Notes under the pieces: model-generated
What the model saw: the letters and a program-made list of their open reading frames with translations, nothing else
Database searches by the model: none
Told to the model about the DNA's origin: nothing
Part shown: positions 1-9,449 of the stretch, in pieces
How positions within the stretch are numbered: position 1 is the first letter of the stretch
How the letters are laid out: the number at the start of each line of letters is the position of its first letter
Program-made: the position numbers and the translations under genes
Origin: Lentilactobacillus fungorum
Lineage (GTDB): Bacteria > Bacillota > Bacilli > Lactobacillales > Lactobacillaceae
NCBI RefSeq assembly: GCF_016860605.1
Contig: NZ_BNJR01000004.1
Location: 1 to 64,000, forward strand
DNA: 64,000 nucleotides
Direction: 5' to 3'

Positions 1-34
1 AAAGCGTCTTGCCAGGGCAAAACGCTTTTTAAGT
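1..34. terminator. Hairpin 3' of rpsD, likely terminator
   Basis: A strong stem-loop with arms AGCGTCTTGCC and GGCAAAACGCT is followed by five T on the + strand and flanked by AAA on the left. It lies just past the rpsD stop codon, so it probably ends rpsD transcription on the - strand and perhaps also a + strand transcript entering from the left. The left part of any - strand T-run is outside the window. Confidence 0.6.
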
Positions 35-40
35 AATGAA

Positions 41-652
41 TTAACCCAATTTGTTGTAATATTCAACGATGAGTGATTCATCAATATCAGCATCAAGTTC
101 TTCACGTTGTGGTAAGCGAACCAATGAACCTTCAAGCTTGTCAGCATCGAAGTTAACATATTGTGGACGACCCACAACGGCTTCAACGGCATCTTTAATG
201 ACTTGAAGATCTTTGGACTTTTCACGAACGGAGATTACTTGACCAGGTTTAACTTCGTATGATGGAATATCAACTCGCTTGCCATCAACAGTAATATGAC
301 CGTGATTAACTAATTGGCGTGCTTGACGACGAGTCGTAGCCAAGCCTAAACGATAAACCATGTTATCTAAACGTTCTTCAAGCAAGATCATAAAGTTAAC
401 ACCATGCTTACCTTCACGAATCTTACCTGCACGAATGAATAAGTTACTGAATTGGCGTTCAGTCAATCCGTACATATAACGCAATTTTTGCTTTTCATGT
501 AATTGTAACCCATATTCTGAAAGCTTTGAGCGACGGCCTTGACCGTGATCACCAGGGGCATATGGACGACGATCAAGTTCTTTACCAGTACCTGATAGTG
601 AAACACCCAATCGACGTGAAATTCTCCAGCTTGGACCTGTATATCTAGACAT
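41..652 (-). CDS. rpsD: 30S ribosomal protein S4
   Basis: Primary 16S rRNA-binding protein of the small ribosomal subunit. The 203-residue product begins [16 protein letters not shown] and carries the C-terminal S4 RNA-binding domain (about residues 92-155, around [12 protein letters not shown] and [12 protein letters not shown]). The open frame extends upstream to 769, but the ATG at 652 is chosen because GGAGG (complement of 659-663) precedes it at normal spacing and the start matches the family. The gene stands alone on the - strand. Its leader holds a hairpin that pairs with the ribosome binding site, consistent with S4 autoregulation known in Bacillus. Confidence 0.97.
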   Translation of the reverse strand: MSRYTGPSWRISRRLGVSLSGTGKELDRRPYAPGDHGQGRRSKLSEYGLQLHEKQKLRYMYGLTERQFSNLFIRAGKIREGKHGVNFMILLEERLDNMVYRLGLATTRRQARQLVNHGHITVDGKRVDIPSYEVKPGQVISVREKSKDLQVIKDAVEAVVGRPQYVNFDADKLEGSLVRLPQREELDADIDESLIVEYYNKLG

Positions 653-660
653 AAGTAATC

Positions 661-679
661 CTCCAATAATTTTTTGGAG
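661..679 (-). promoter_or_regulatory. rpsD leader hairpin masking the ribosome binding site
   Basis: Reading the - strand, CTCCAA (679-674) pairs with TTGGAG (666-661) across an 8-nt loop. The downstream arm is the rpsD Shine-Dalgarno sequence itself. The structure could block initiation and be stabilised or opened by a ligand, the obvious candidate being S4. The pairing is seen; the regulation is inferred. Confidence 0.5.
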
Positions 680-809
680 TAAAATAAGCCATTGTAAGCT
701 TAGTATTCGTGCATGTTGCTTTGCTCTTTCGCTCAAGCAGCCGATTGAGTTACTTGCAGAACCAATCAAATGGCAACAACATGTTGACGAGCTTACCGCT
801 CACTGCTGC

Positions 810-837
810 ATTATTTTACACAACCGCCATTGTACAA
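810..837 (-). promoter_or_regulatory. Candidate rpsD promoter
   Basis: On the - strand TTGTAC (837-832), a 16-nt spacer and AATAAT (815-810) give a plausible sigma-A promoter. It would produce a leader of about 150 nt before rpsD, long enough for an autoregulatory structure. The -10 match is only moderate. Confidence 0.4.
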
Positions 838-843
838 GGAATC

Positions 844-1308
844 CTAGTCTAAGTCAATATGTTTAATGAAAATGTCGCCAAAGGTTTTAAGACTTTCTTC
901 GTCGGCTTCGGAAAACCGATCAAAAATCGGGGAGTCAATATCTAACACCCCAATCGGAAGATGGTTTTTAAACAAGGGGATCACAATTTCTGAACGCGAA
1001 TTAGCGTCACAAGCAATATGGCCAGCAAATTGATGAACGTCAGCGACGCGCAGTGGCCGTTTTTGGGTAAGGGCGGTGCCACAAACTCCTTGACCGTTTT
1101 TAATGTGCATGCACGCTACGTTGCCTTGAAAAGGACCTAAAATCAGTTCATCGTTTTCTTGATCGTAGCGGTAAAATCCGACCCAGTTAATATTTTCAAG
1201 GGATTGGTTCAATAAGGCAGCCGCGTTTGCCATGTTGGCAATGATATCTTCCTCACCGCTCAGCAGTGCGTCAAGCTGTTGATTAACTAAAGTAGTTGTT
1301 TTTGGCAT
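844..1308 (-). CDS. msrC: Free methionine-(R)-sulfoxide reductase (GAF domain)
   Basis: Reduces free methionine-R-sulfoxide in the cytoplasm using thioredoxin. The 154-residue protein is a single GAF domain with the family motifs NWVGFY (41-46), LGPFQG (57-62), GVCG (74-77) and GHIACD (96-101). The three conserved cysteines fall at about residues 66, 76 and 100, matching the redox cysteines of characterised fRMsr enzymes. It is monocistronic and divergent from ezrA. A trxA gene lies elsewhere in the window (49502), which could supply the reductant. Confidence 0.88.
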   Translation of the reverse strand: MPKTTTLVNQQLDALLSGEEDIIANMANAAALLNQSLENINWVGFYRYDQENDELILGPFQGNVACMHIKNGQGVCGTALTQKRPLRVADVHQFAGHIACDANSRSEIVIPLFKNHLPIGVLDIDSPIFDRFSEADEESLKTFGDIFIKHIDLD

Positions 1309-1335
1309 AATATCTATCCTCGCTTTAAAAAAATC

Positions 1336-1363
1336 TGGTGAAACGACCCTACTATGATATAAT
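1336..1363 (+). promoter_or_regulatory. ezrA promoter, extended -10
   Basis: TGGTGA (1336-1341), a 16-nt spacer and TATAAT (1358-1363) preceded by TG at 1355 form an extended -10 promoter. About 100 nt of untranslated leader would separate it from ezrA. Confidence 0.55.
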
Positions 1364-1470
1364 TCAGTTTAGAGTACTTTCGTTAATTATTAATACATAA
1401 TAAATTGTTTTGTGGTTTTTTTCCACACTAATGTTCATTTAATATCTTTATTTCTGAAGGATGGGATCAA

Positions 1471-3216
1471 ATGCTTACTTTGCTGATTGGAATTATTGTG
1501 GTGGTTGGGGCTTGTTATCTGGGGTTTGTGTTTTACCAGCGGCGGACCATTAAGATGGCAACAAATGTGTACGAAAACAAGCGGGACCTGAACAAAATTC
1601 CTTTAGACGATGAATTTGCCCTTGCCAAAAAGCTGAACTTAACGGGTGAATCACAAAAAAAGTATGATCAATTATATAATAAGTACCAACATTATAAAAA
1701 TCAGATGTTGCCAAATATTGATGAAGGCATTGCGGCTGTCAAAGAAGATGGCAAGGGAATTAACTTCATTAAAACGAAGAATGATTGGCAAAACGCTAAC
1801 CAAGCAATTGAAACCGCCAACTCGGAGTTAAAGGAAATTCAAGCCGGCCTTGCCCAACTTTATGATTTGAATAAGCAACATCATTTAGCCCTTGAAGAAC
1901 TCGAAAAAAAGTATAAACGGCTTCGAGAAGATATGCTCAACCAAAACGAGTCGTTTGGACCAAGTATCGATAATTTGGAAAAGATGCTGGCAGAAATCGA
2001 AGGTACCTTTGATGAATTTACGCAGCTAACTAAGAGTGGCGATCCCAACAGTGCCGAAGACGTGTTAACAGATTTGAATGCTTCGACATCTAAACTAGAA
2101 GATTATATGCAGCGAATTCCAAAGCTGTACGCAATGCTTGCCCAAGAATTTGTTGACCAATTGAGTGAAATTCAGTCTGGTTATCAACAGCTCAAAGCCA
2201 AGCACTATAATTTTCCGCATGATCAATTTGAACAAAGAATGACGAGTTTGCAGAACCAAATTAAAGCCAGTTTAAAGCAGCTTGAAAATCTGGATGTTGA
2301 CGTGGTCGATAAAGCCACTGCAGATATTGCCGGATCAATTGATCACTTGTATGATGCCCTTGATTTGGAATTGAAGTCGAGGCCGCACGTTGAAAAGAAT
2401 ACTAAGGTAATTGGTGACTACATCGCCCATGTCAGGCGACAAAATCGCGATTTAGCTGTTCGCCTTGAAAGTTTAAACAAGAGTTATCTCTTAACCCACC
2501 AGGAAATTGAGAATCACCATCAATATGACCAACAAATTACAACGATTGAACATGCGTACAATCAACAAATCCAAGCAATCAAAGCCGGCACTGCAGTGTT
2601 TTCCAGCATTGATCAAGCCCAGACTAAGATGACAAAAGACTTAGGCCAGATTGAATCGTTACAAAAGGATTTATTTCAATCAACGGTTCAACTTCCCCAA
2701 AGAGAAAAACAGGCGCGCAATGCCCTGGCCAAATTCGATTTGGAAATGCGTAATAAGAAACGCCGGATCGATAATCGCAACCTTCCCGGATTACCAGAAG
2801 ATTATCAAGATACTTTTGCGGCCGTTGTGAGAGAAATCAATCACCTGAGTCATGCCATGAACCAGCCCCAAATTGATATGGACGATATTTCCAAGCAGGT
2901 GATTATCATTCAGTCCGATATGGATACTTTAGATGATCAAACCAATAAATTAATCGATGACGCAACATTGGCTGAACAAACGATTCAGTACGCAAACCGT
3001 TACGTTGGTTCAAATAGTGAGATGGCAACTGCTAGTAAACAAGCTCAGGTCTATTTTGATCAGAAGTATGATTATCAAAAAAGCCTGGCGACAATTTCTG
3101 AAGCACTTGAGAAACAGTCAGCGGGGATGTTCACCAAAATTCGCGACGATTATTTTGCGGCTAAGAAAAGCGCACAGCCAACGGAGGATAAACAGGATCC
3201 GGATCAGAAACGTTGA
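1471..3216 (+). CDS. ezrA: Septation ring formation regulator EzrA
   Basis: Membrane-anchored negative regulator of FtsZ-ring assembly, restricted to low-G+C Gram-positives. The 581-residue protein opens with one transmembrane helix (about 3-22) followed by the basic stretch QRRTIK, then long coiled-coil spectrin-like repeats rich in Q, E, K and L to the C-terminus. The length is close to the roughly 560-580 usual in the family. GAAGGATGGGA provides the ribosome binding site. The downstream order nifZ-thiI is the same as in Bacillus. Confidence 0.95.
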   Translation: MLTLLIGIIVVVGACYLGFVFYQRRTIKMATNVYENKRDLNKIPLDDEFALAKKLNLTGESQKKYDQLYNKYQHYKNQMLPNIDEGIAAVKEDGKGINFIKTKNDWQNANQAIETANSELKEIQAGLAQLYDLNKQHHLALEELEKKYKRLREDMLNQNESFGPSIDNLEKMLAEIEGTFDEFTQLTKSGDPNSAEDVLTDLNASTSKLEDYMQRIPKLYAMLAQEFVDQLSEIQSGYQQLKAKHYNFPHDQFEQRMTSLQNQIKASLKQLENLDVDVVDKATADIAGSIDHLYDALDLELKSRPHVEKNTKVIGDYIAHVRRQNRDLAVRLESLNKSYLLTHQEIENHHQYDQQITTIEHAYNQQIQAIKAGTAVFSSIDQAQTKMTKDLGQIESLQKDLFQSTVQLPQREKQARNALAKFDLEMRNKKRRIDNRNLPGLPEDYQDTFAAVVREINHLSHAMNQPQIDMDDISKQVIIIQSDMDTLDDQTNKLIDDATLAEQTIQYANRYVGSNSEMATASKQAQVYFDQKYDYQKSLATISEALEKQSAGMFTKIRDDYFAAKKSAQPTEDKQDPDQKR

Positions 3217-3251
3217 TCCAGTCATTAATCGCCTTTGAAATTCGTTAAGCA

Positions 3252-3298
3252 AGATAGGTGGTAGACAAGCAGTTGTTTTGTCTGCCACTTATTTTTTA
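3252..3298 (+). terminator. ezrA terminator (TTTTGTC hairpin family)
   Basis: GTGGTAGACAA (3258-3268) pairs with TTGTCTGCCAC (3278-3288), with one G-T pair, followed by TTATTTTTT. Its 3' arm contains TTTTGTCT, the core shared with the hairpins after valS, yajC and yrzB. Confidence 0.8.
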
Positions 3299-3327
3299 AC
3301 AGTAATTTAATTAGTGGCACACCTGGC

Positions 3328-3356
3328 TTGTTACTGGTTAGCTTTGGGTGTATCAT
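3328..3356 (+). promoter_or_regulatory. Promoter of nifZ-thiI
   Basis: TTGTTA (3328-3333), a 17-nt spacer and TATCAT (3351-3356) lie 57 nt before the nifZ start. Confidence 0.6.
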
Positions 3357-3412
3357 CATGGGAGTTATATTTGTTGGAGTCGAACCAATAAATTTAGAGA
3401 AGAAGGTTTCAA

Positions 3413-4558
3413 ATGATTTATTTTGACAATAGTGCAACGACACAAGCACTGCCAGAAGTACTTGACACATACAATAAAGTTAGCGAGAAGATTTGGGGTA
3501 ACCCATCCAGTCTTCATAACTTTGGTGAGCAAGCTTTTCACTTACTTGAACAATCTCGAAAGCAAATCGCTGATTTATTGCATGTCCATTCAGATGAAAT
3601 CTATTTCACGAGTGGTGGAACCGAAGGCGATAACTGGGTTATTAAGGGCACGGCTTTGGCTAAGCGGGAATTTGGCAAGCACATTATTACGACTTCCGTG
3701 GAGCATGCAGCTGTTCATAACTCGATGGAGCAATTACGTCAACTCGGTTATGAGATTACTTATTTACCAGTAGACAATGAAGGCCGAATCTCGGTTGCTG
3801 ATTTGAAAGCGGCAATCCGTCCGGACACAATTTTGGTTTCAATTATGGCAGTTAATAATGAGATTGGCACAATTGAACCAATTAAAGAAGCTGCCGAGTT
3901 GCTGAAGGACTATCCGAAGATTCATTTTCACGTTGACGCAGTCCAAGGATTAGGCAAAGGGATTGAAGATCTCATTTTTAACGATCGGGTAGACTTTGTT
4001 GCCTTTTCCGGTCATAAATTTCATGCGCCGAGAGGGACCGGCTTTATTTATGGTCGCCGAGGGCGGCGGATTGCGCCGTTAATGAACGGTGGTGGTCAAG
4101 AGAAGAATCAACGCTCAGGAACTGAAAATTTACCAGGAATTGCTGCAATGGCTAAAGCAATTCGACTGGTTTTGGAAAAAGCACCTACAGCGATTGAGAC
4201 AGAACGTAAGATTAAGCAGCTAATTATTGATCACATCAGCAAGTTTGACAAAGTAGTGATTTTTTCGAAAAATGATAAAACGTTTGCCCCACATATTCTT
4301 TGCTTTGCCATCAAGGGCGTCCGGGGTGAAACCATTGTTCATGCCTTTGAAAAATATCAAATCTTTATTTCAACAACTAGTGCCTGCTCATCTAAGAGTC
4401 ATGATGAATCTGGCACTTTAAACGCAATGAAGGTGCCAGAAGATGTTGCGACCAGTGCGGTTAGAATCTCATTGGGCGATCAAAATACGGTTGAGCAAGC
4501 TGAACAATTCGTTCAGGTATTTGATAAGTTATATCAAGAGTTTGATAAACTAAGTTAG
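3413..4558 (+). CDS. nifZ: Cysteine desulfurase, NifS/IscS class, ThiI partner
   Basis: PLP enzyme that releases sulfur from L-cysteine as a protein persulfide. The 381-residue protein starts [10 protein letters not shown]. It shows the PLP-binding lysine in SGHKFH (about 202), the Asp/His pocket in HVDAVQ (about 174-180) and the persulfide cysteine in TSACSSKSH (about 325). thiI follows 8 nt downstream, and no iscU- or suf-type gene is near. The likely role is sulfur donation for 4-thiouridine in tRNA, as for Bacillus NifZ, rather than general Fe-S assembly. The exact symbol rests on this context. Confidence 0.9.
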   Translation: MIYFDNSATTQALPEVLDTYNKVSEKIWGNPSSLHNFGEQAFHLLEQSRKQIADLLHVHSDEIYFTSGGTEGDNWVIKGTALAKREFGKHIITTSVEHAAVHNSMEQLRQLGYEITYLPVDNEGRISVADLKAAIRPDTILVSIMAVNNEIGTIEPIKEAAELLKDYPKIHFHVDAVQGLGKGIEDLIFNDRVDFVAFSGHKFHAPRGTGFIYGRRGRRIAPLMNGGGQEKNQRSGTENLPGIAAMAKAIRLVLEKAPTAIETERKIKQLIIDHISKFDKVVIFSKNDKTFAPHILCFAIKGVRGETIVHAFEKYQIFISTTSACSSKSHDESGTLNAMKVPEDVATSAVRISLGDQNTVEQAEQFVQVFDKLYQEFDKLS

Positions 4559-4566
4559 GAGCAGTT

Positions 4567-5784
4567 ATGCACTATACAGAAATTATGGTTCGCTATGGTG
4601 AACTGTCCACAAAAGGGAAAAATCGAAAAGACTTTATTAAGCAACTTGGAAGAAACGTGCGGGCCGTGTTACATCGCTTTGAAAAAGTCGAGGTCAAAGC
4701 ACAACGAGACCGGCTGCACGTGGCTTTGAACGGTGAAGATGACGATCAAGTGATTGCTGCATTGCAGGGCGTCTTTGGAATTGAGAATCTTTATCCAACA
4801 ATTCGAATTGAAAAAGACTTGGAAACAATTAAGCGGGTCGTCTTACAAATGGCCCAAGCACAATTTACACCAGGCGCCACCTTTAAGATTAATACCCGCC
4901 GCCAAGATAAGCATTTCGCGTATGATACCAATCAGCTTAATAACCTCTTAGGGGCTTACGTGTTAGAAAATGTTGACGGGATCAAAGTTGACGTGAAGCA
5001 TCCGGATATCGCTATTCGAGTTGAGATTCGGATGAATGGTGCGTTTATTTCGGCCGAAACCATCCATGGGGCCGGCGGCTTGCCGGTCGGGACTGGTGGC
5101 CGGGCAACGATGATGCTTTCTGGTGGGATTGATTCACCGGTTGCCACTTATCTCGCAATGAAACGCGGTGTTAAAATTGACATGATTCATTTTTATAGCC
5201 CGCCTTATACCAGTGAACAAGCCTTAAACAAGGCTAAACAGTTAACGTCTGTTTTGGCTAAATATTCAGGTAATATTCAATTTATTCAAGTACCTTTTAC
5301 TGAAGTTCAAGAGACTATCAAAGAAAAGGTGCCAGAAGGGTATTTGATGACGATTCAGCGGCGAATGATGCTGCGGATTGCAGCTGAAATCACCAAGCAG
5401 CGTCATTGCAGCGGCGTTTTCACTGGTGAAGCTTTAGGGCAAGTTGCTTCGCAGACATTGGAAAGCATGCTGGCCATCAATGATGTGACCACAATGCCGG
5501 TACTGCGGCCGCTGGTTTCAATGGACAAAGAAGACATCATCAAGATCTCAAAGCAAATTAAGACTTTTGATTTGTCAATTTTACCCTTTGAGGACTGTTG
5601 CACGATCTTCACGCCGCCTTCACCAAAGACGCGGCCGGATCTGGAAAAGTCTAGAAAATTTGAAAATTATATCGACGTTGCTGGTTTGATGAAACGGGCA
5701 ATTGATGGCATTAAAATTACCGATATCAAAGCTGGCGAAGAATTTTTAAATCAGGATCAAGATGTTTTCGCCGAACTGTTATAA
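4567..5784 (+). CDS. thiI: tRNA 4-thiouridine synthetase ThiI
   Basis: Adenylates U8 of tRNA and inserts sulfur. The order is an N-terminal ferredoxin-like region, a THUMP domain (about 60-165) and a PP-loop ATPase with SGGIDSP (about 184-190). The 405-residue protein lacks the C-terminal rhodanese domain of the enterobacterial enzyme, as is usual in Firmicutes, so it must take sulfur from the adjacent desulfurase. The pair CC in FEDCCTIF (about 342-345) holds the conserved cysteine of the family. It forms an operon with nifZ. Confidence 0.95.
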   Translation: MHYTEIMVRYGELSTKGKNRKDFIKQLGRNVRAVLHRFEKVEVKAQRDRLHVALNGEDDDQVIAALQGVFGIENLYPTIRIEKDLETIKRVVLQMAQAQFTPGATFKINTRRQDKHFAYDTNQLNNLLGAYVLENVDGIKVDVKHPDIAIRVEIRMNGAFISAETIHGAGGLPVGTGGRATMMLSGGIDSPVATYLAMKRGVKIDMIHFYSPPYTSEQALNKAKQLTSVLAKYSGNIQFIQVPFTEVQETIKEKVPEGYLMTIQRRMMLRIAAEITKQRHCSGVFTGEALGQVASQTLESMLAINDVTTMPVLRPLVSMDKEDIIKISKQIKTFDLSILPFEDCCTIFTPPSPKTRPDLEKSRKFENYIDVAGLMKRAIDGIKITDIKAGEEFLNQDQDVFAELL

Positions 5785-5797
5785 TTATTTTAGGGTC

Positions 5798-5826
5798 TTG
5801 CGTATTAGTCAGGATTGGGATAAATT
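5798..5826 (+). promoter_or_regulatory. tpx promoter
   Basis: TTGCGT (5798-5803), a 17-nt spacer and TAAATT (5821-5826) stand between thiI and tpx. Confidence 0.5.
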
Positions 5827-5864
5827 AGTCAGTAAGCTAGGTAACCATCAAAGGAGTGTTCTTG

Positions 5865-6374
5865 ATGCAAGTCACGATTAATGGAAAAGATGAAGAATTA
5901 TTTGGCAACCCACCGGAAGTCGGCGACCAGCTGCCAAAGTTTAAGTTAGAAGATGCTAATGGCGGTAAAGTTAAAACGGCGGACATTATTGGTAGAATAA
6001 CGCTGCTTTCAACGGTTCCAGACATTGATACGCCAGTTTGCTCAATTGAGACGCGTCGGTTTAATCAAGAGGCTGACAAATATCCGGATGTGAACTTTTT
6101 AACGGTTTCCAATAACACCATTGAACAGCAAAAGGATTGGTGCGCAGCTCAAGGCGTTGAAAACTTGAAGCTATTATCGGACGAAAGTTTATCATTGGGC
6201 TATGCCATGAAGCTTTATTTGCCAAACTTTGGTGCGTTGGCTCGAACTATTTTCATTATGGATGCGACTGGCAAAATTATTTATCGCCAAATTGTACCTG
6301 AAATAACGGATGAGCCCGATTATGAGGATGTATTAACGGCATTAGGAAAAGTTGCTAAACGTGTTGACGATTAG
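5865..6374 (+). CDS. tpx: Thiol peroxidase Tpx
   Basis: Atypical 2-Cys peroxiredoxin that reduces hydroperoxides with thioredoxin. The 169-residue product has the peroxidatic cysteine in the motif DIDTPVCSIETRRF and the resolving cysteine in KDWCAAQG, both hallmarks of Tpx. The frame is open from a GTG at 5856, but that codon overlaps AAGGAG (5851-5856). The ATG at 5865, 8 nt beyond it, is the likely start. The valS promoter appears to lie inside the last codons. Confidence 0.94.
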   Translation: MQVTINGKDEELFGNPPEVGDQLPKFKLEDANGGKVKTADIIGRITLLSTVPDIDTPVCSIETRRFNQEADKYPDVNFLTVSNNTIEQQKDWCAAQGVENLKLLSDESLSLGYAMKLYLPNFGALARTIFIMDATGKIIYRQIVPEITDEPDYEDVLTALGKVAKRVDD

Positions 6375-6392
6375 CAAATAGTTGGTTAAGAT
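6364..6392 (+). promoter_or_regulatory. Promoter of the valS T-box leader
   Basis: TTGACG (6364-6369), a 17-nt spacer and TAAGAT (6387-6392). The -35 lies inside the last codons of tpx, so the transcript would begin about 25 nt after the tpx stop. Confidence 0.55.
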
Positions 6393-6399
6393 TGAAATT

Positions 6400-6632
6400 A
6401 AATCAAAGCATTGAGCAAGAGAGTAGCCAATCAGTCAGGTTCAGAAAGAAAATCAATGATGAGAGATTTTTACTGGCGGTTGTGTGAACGTAGCTTGCGA
6501 GCTATTCGTTCGAGTTTTTGAGAGCGAATCGGTAATCGACCGTTATACTGATCATTAAGTGGGGCATTTTGCCCAATTTAGGTGGTACCGCGAACGCTTC
6601 GTCCTAATTGTTTGGACGGAGTGTTTTTTGTT
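6400..6632 (+). promoter_or_regulatory. T-box riboswitch (tRNA-Val) of valS
   Basis: The leader senses uncharged tRNA-Val and permits read-through into valS. The Stem I base helix GCAAG (6415-6419) with CTTGC (6494-6498) encloses a specifier loop with AGTA (6422-6425) opposite GAA (6486-6488). The next in-register triplet is GTA (6490-6492), a Val codon. GGGC/GCCC forms the hairpin before the T-box AGGTGGTACCGCG (6580-6592). Its variable base T pairs with an A discriminator, as tRNA-Val has. The terminator follows. Confidence 0.92.
6594..6632 (+). terminator. valS T-box terminator
   Basis: CGCTTCGTCC pairs with GGACGGAGTG and is followed by TTTTTTG. Its 5' arm overlaps the 3' side of the antiterminator, so the two folds exclude each other in the canonical way. 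Confidence 0.88.
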
Positions 6633-6671
6633 ACATAAGGTGTCAATCAAGTAAGAGAAAGGGGTATTAGT

Positions 6672-9353
6672 ATGGCAGATAAGAATAATGCCGTTTCGGA
6701 TAAGCAAACCGAAATGTCGACCAAATATAATCCAACCGCCATTGAAAAGGGTCGGTATAATCAATGGCTTGATGAGGGGGTCTTTAGCCCAAGTGGTGAT
6801 CAAAAAGCCAAACCGTTTTCAATTGTGTTGCCGCCGCCAAATGTCACTGGCAAGTTGCATTTAGGCCATGCATGGGATACAACGCTACAGGATATGATTA
6901 TCCGTCGAAAACGAATGCAAGGGTATGACACGCTCTGGCTGCCAGGAATGGATCACGCTGGGATTGCGACCCAAGCCAAAGTGGAGGCCAAACTGCGAGA
7001 ACAGGGAATTTCCCGTTATGATTTGGGCCGGGAAAAGTTCGTTCAAAAAGTTTGGGAATGGAAGGATGATTTCGCTGCTACTATTAAGGAACAGTGGGCG
7101 AAGTTAGGACTGTCACTGGACTATGAACGAGAACGGTTTACCTTGGATAAGGGACTATCAAAAGCAGTTCGTAAGGTATTTGTCGAGCTCTATAAGAAGG
7201 GGCTTATTTATCGCGGTGAATACATCATTAACTGGGATCCTCAAGCTAGAACTGCCTTGTCAGATATTGAAGTTATTCATAAGGATGATCAAGGGGCTTT
7301 TTATCACGTTAAATACCCATTTGTTGGTGACACGACCTTTAATGGGAAACCTTACATTGAAATTGCAACGACTCGACCAGAGACGATGATGGGCGATACT
7401 GCAGTTGCTGTTAACCCTAGCGATGAGCGGTACAAACAGCTTGTCGGCAAAAAAGTTATTGTGCCATTGGTTAATCGCGAAGTGCCTATTATTGCCGATC
7501 AATACGTTGATCCGGATTTTGGAACTGGGATGGTGAAAATTACCCCAGCCCATGACCCTAATGACTTTAAAGTAGGGAATCGCCATGATTTGCCTCGAAT
7601 CAACACGATGAATGAAGATGCTACCATGAACGAAAATGCTGGTAAGTATCAGGGAATGGATCGTTTTGAAGCTAGAAAAGCAATGGTAGCTGACCTGAAG
7701 GCCCAAGACCTCGTGCTTTCAATTGACCCGATCGTCCATTCGGTTGGCCATTCGGAACGAACGGGAGTCCAAGTTGAAGCTCGGCTTTCAACGCAGTGGT
7801 TTGTCAAGATGAAGCCTTTAGCTGAACAGGCTATTCAAAATCAAAGTACGGATGACAAGGTCAACTTCTTCCCCGAGCGATTTGAAGGAACATTTACTAA
7901 TTGGATGGAAAACGTTCATGATTGGGTGATTTCCCGTCAATTGTGGTGGGGCCATCGAATTCCAGCTTGGTATAACAAACAGACCGGTGAAACCTACGTT
8001 GGGATGCAAGCACCTAAAGATGCTGAGAACTGGCAACAAGATCCCGATGTTTTGGATACTTGGTTCTCGTCGGCTTTGTGGCCATTTTCGACGATGGGCT
8101 GGCCTGACGATACCAACGATATGAAGCGCTATTTCCCGACTGACACGTTGGTAACTGGCTATGATATTATCTTTTTCTGGGTTTCTCGGATGATCTTCCA
8201 AAGTTTGGAATTTACGCATCGCCGGCCATTTAAAGATGTCTTGCTTCACGGCTTGATTCGTGATTCTCAAGGCCGAAAGATGTCGAAGTCACTCGGTAAT
8301 GGGATTGATCCAATGGATGTCATTGATAAGTATGGGGCCGATGCTTTACGCTGGTTCTTATCAAACGGTGGCACCCCCGGACAAGACTTAAAGTTCACTT
8401 ACGACAAAATGGATGCTGCCTGGAACTTCATCAACAAAATTTGGAATGCCAGCCGATACGTCATTATGAACTTGGATGGTATTAGCGAACCAAAACTGCC
8501 AGCTCAATCAGAATGGCAATTGTCTGATCGTTGGATTTTAAGCCGATTAAATGCAACGGTTAACAAGGTGAACGACCAATTTGAAAAATACAACTTTGGT
8601 GAAGCCGATCGTGCGCTTTATGATTTTATTTGGTTTGATTTTTGTGACTGGTATATTGAAATGAGTAAGGAAGCATTAACCAGTGACGACACGCAATTAA
8701 AACAAAATACGCAAAATATTTTGGCGTATGTTTTGGACCAAATTTTACGGCTATTGCAACCGATTATGCCGTTTGTGACCGAGTATATTTGGCAAAAAAT
8801 GCCACATACGGGTAAATCTTTGGTAACCGCCAGTTATCCAGAAGATCACCCAGCGTTTAATGACGAAAAATCAGAGCACGAAATGCAATCCTTAATTGAT
8901 TTAATTAAGGCCGTTAGAAATATTCGAAGTGAAGCAAATGCACCACTATCTTCACCTATCGACATGTTGATTCAAACGGATGATCCAAATTTAAAGACGA
9001 TTTTTGAAACAAATCGGGATTACATTGATCGCTTCTGTCACTGCAAGGCGCTTAAAATCGATCGTACAATTGAAGCACCTAAGCTCTCAATGTCGGCGGT
9101 CATTACTGATGCGACTGTCTTTGTTCCGTTAGCTGAATTAGTTGATCTTAATGAGGAAAAGGCCCGGGTTCAAAAGGATGTCGATAAGTTTGAGTCAGAG
9201 GTCGCACGCTCAGATAAGAAATTGGCTAATAAAAAATTTGTTGAAAACGCCCCAGAAGCGGTTGTCAACGAAGAAAAGCAAAAACAAGCGGATTATCAAT
9301 CTAAGCTGAATGCAGCTAAGGACCGTTTGCAGCAAATTACGAATGAACTATAA
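6672..9353 (+). CDS. valS: Valyl-tRNA synthetase
   Basis: Class I aminoacyl-tRNA synthetase charging tRNA-Val. The 893-residue protein carries the HIGH-type motif [12 protein letters not shown] (about 55-66), a CP1 editing insertion that hydrolyses Thr-tRNA-Val, the KMSKS motif (about 536-540), a helical anticodon-binding domain and a C-terminal coiled coil (about 825-893) typical of ValRS. The ribosome binding site is GAAAGGGG. Expression is controlled by the T-box upstream, and a hairpin terminator separates it from folC. Confidence 0.98.
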   Translation: MADKNNAVSDKQTEMSTKYNPTAIEKGRYNQWLDEGVFSPSGDQKAKPFSIVLPPPNVTGKLHLGHAWDTTLQDMIIRRKRMQGYDTLWLPGMDHAGIATQAKVEAKLREQGISRYDLGREKFVQKVWEWKDDFAATIKEQWAKLGLSLDYERERFTLDKGLSKAVRKVFVELYKKGLIYRGEYIINWDPQARTALSDIEVIHKDDQGAFYHVKYPFVGDTTFNGKPYIEIATTRPETMMGDTAVAVNPSDERYKQLVGKKVIVPLVNREVPIIADQYVDPDFGTGMVKITPAHDPNDFKVGNRHDLPRINTMNEDATMNENAGKYQGMDRFEARKAMVADLKAQDLVLSIDPIVHSVGHSERTGVQVEARLSTQWFVKMKPLAEQAIQNQSTDDKVNFFPERFEGTFTNWMENVHDWVISRQLWWGHRIPAWYNKQTGETYVGMQAPKDAENWQQDPDVLDTWFSSALWPFSTMGWPDDTNDMKRYFPTDTLVTGYDIIFFWVSRMIFQSLEFTHRRPFKDVLLHGLIRDSQGRKMSKSLGNGIDPMDVIDKYGADALRWFLSNGGTPGQDLKFTYDKMDAAWNFINKIWNASRYVIMNLDGISEPKLPAQSEWQLSDRWILSRLNATVNKVNDQFEKYNFGEADRALYDFIWFDFCDWYIEMSKEALTSDDTQLKQNTQNILAYVLDQILRLLQPIMPFVTEYIWQKMPHTGKSLVTASYPEDHPAFNDEKSEHEMQSLIDLIKAVRNIRSEANAPLSSPIDMLIQTDDPNLKTIFETNRDYIDRFCHCKALKIDRTIEAPKLSMSAVITDATVFVPLAELVDLNEEKARVQKDVDKFESEVARSDKKLANKKFVENAPEAVVNEEKQKQADYQSKLNAAKDRLQQITNEL

Positions 9354-9393
9354 TATAGAAGGTTGTTTAATAATTAAGCAACTAAAGTAACAT

Positions 9394-9437
9394 CGAGGCT
9401 GGAAGCAAAACAATGTGTTTTGTCCCAGCCTCGTTTT
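9394..9437 (+). terminator. valS terminator (TTTTGTC hairpin family)
   Basis: CGAGGCTGG (9394-9402) pairs perfectly with CCAGCCTCG (9425-9433). Inside, AAAACA pairs with TGTTTT, and TTTT follows. It is the clearest member of the hairpin family seen here. Confidence 0.85.
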
Positions 9438-9449
9438 GAGGAGAAATTA

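Noticed and set aside
7260-8270. Long - strand frames opposite valS
   Set aside because: They lie entirely within a conserved synthetase gene and have no family features.
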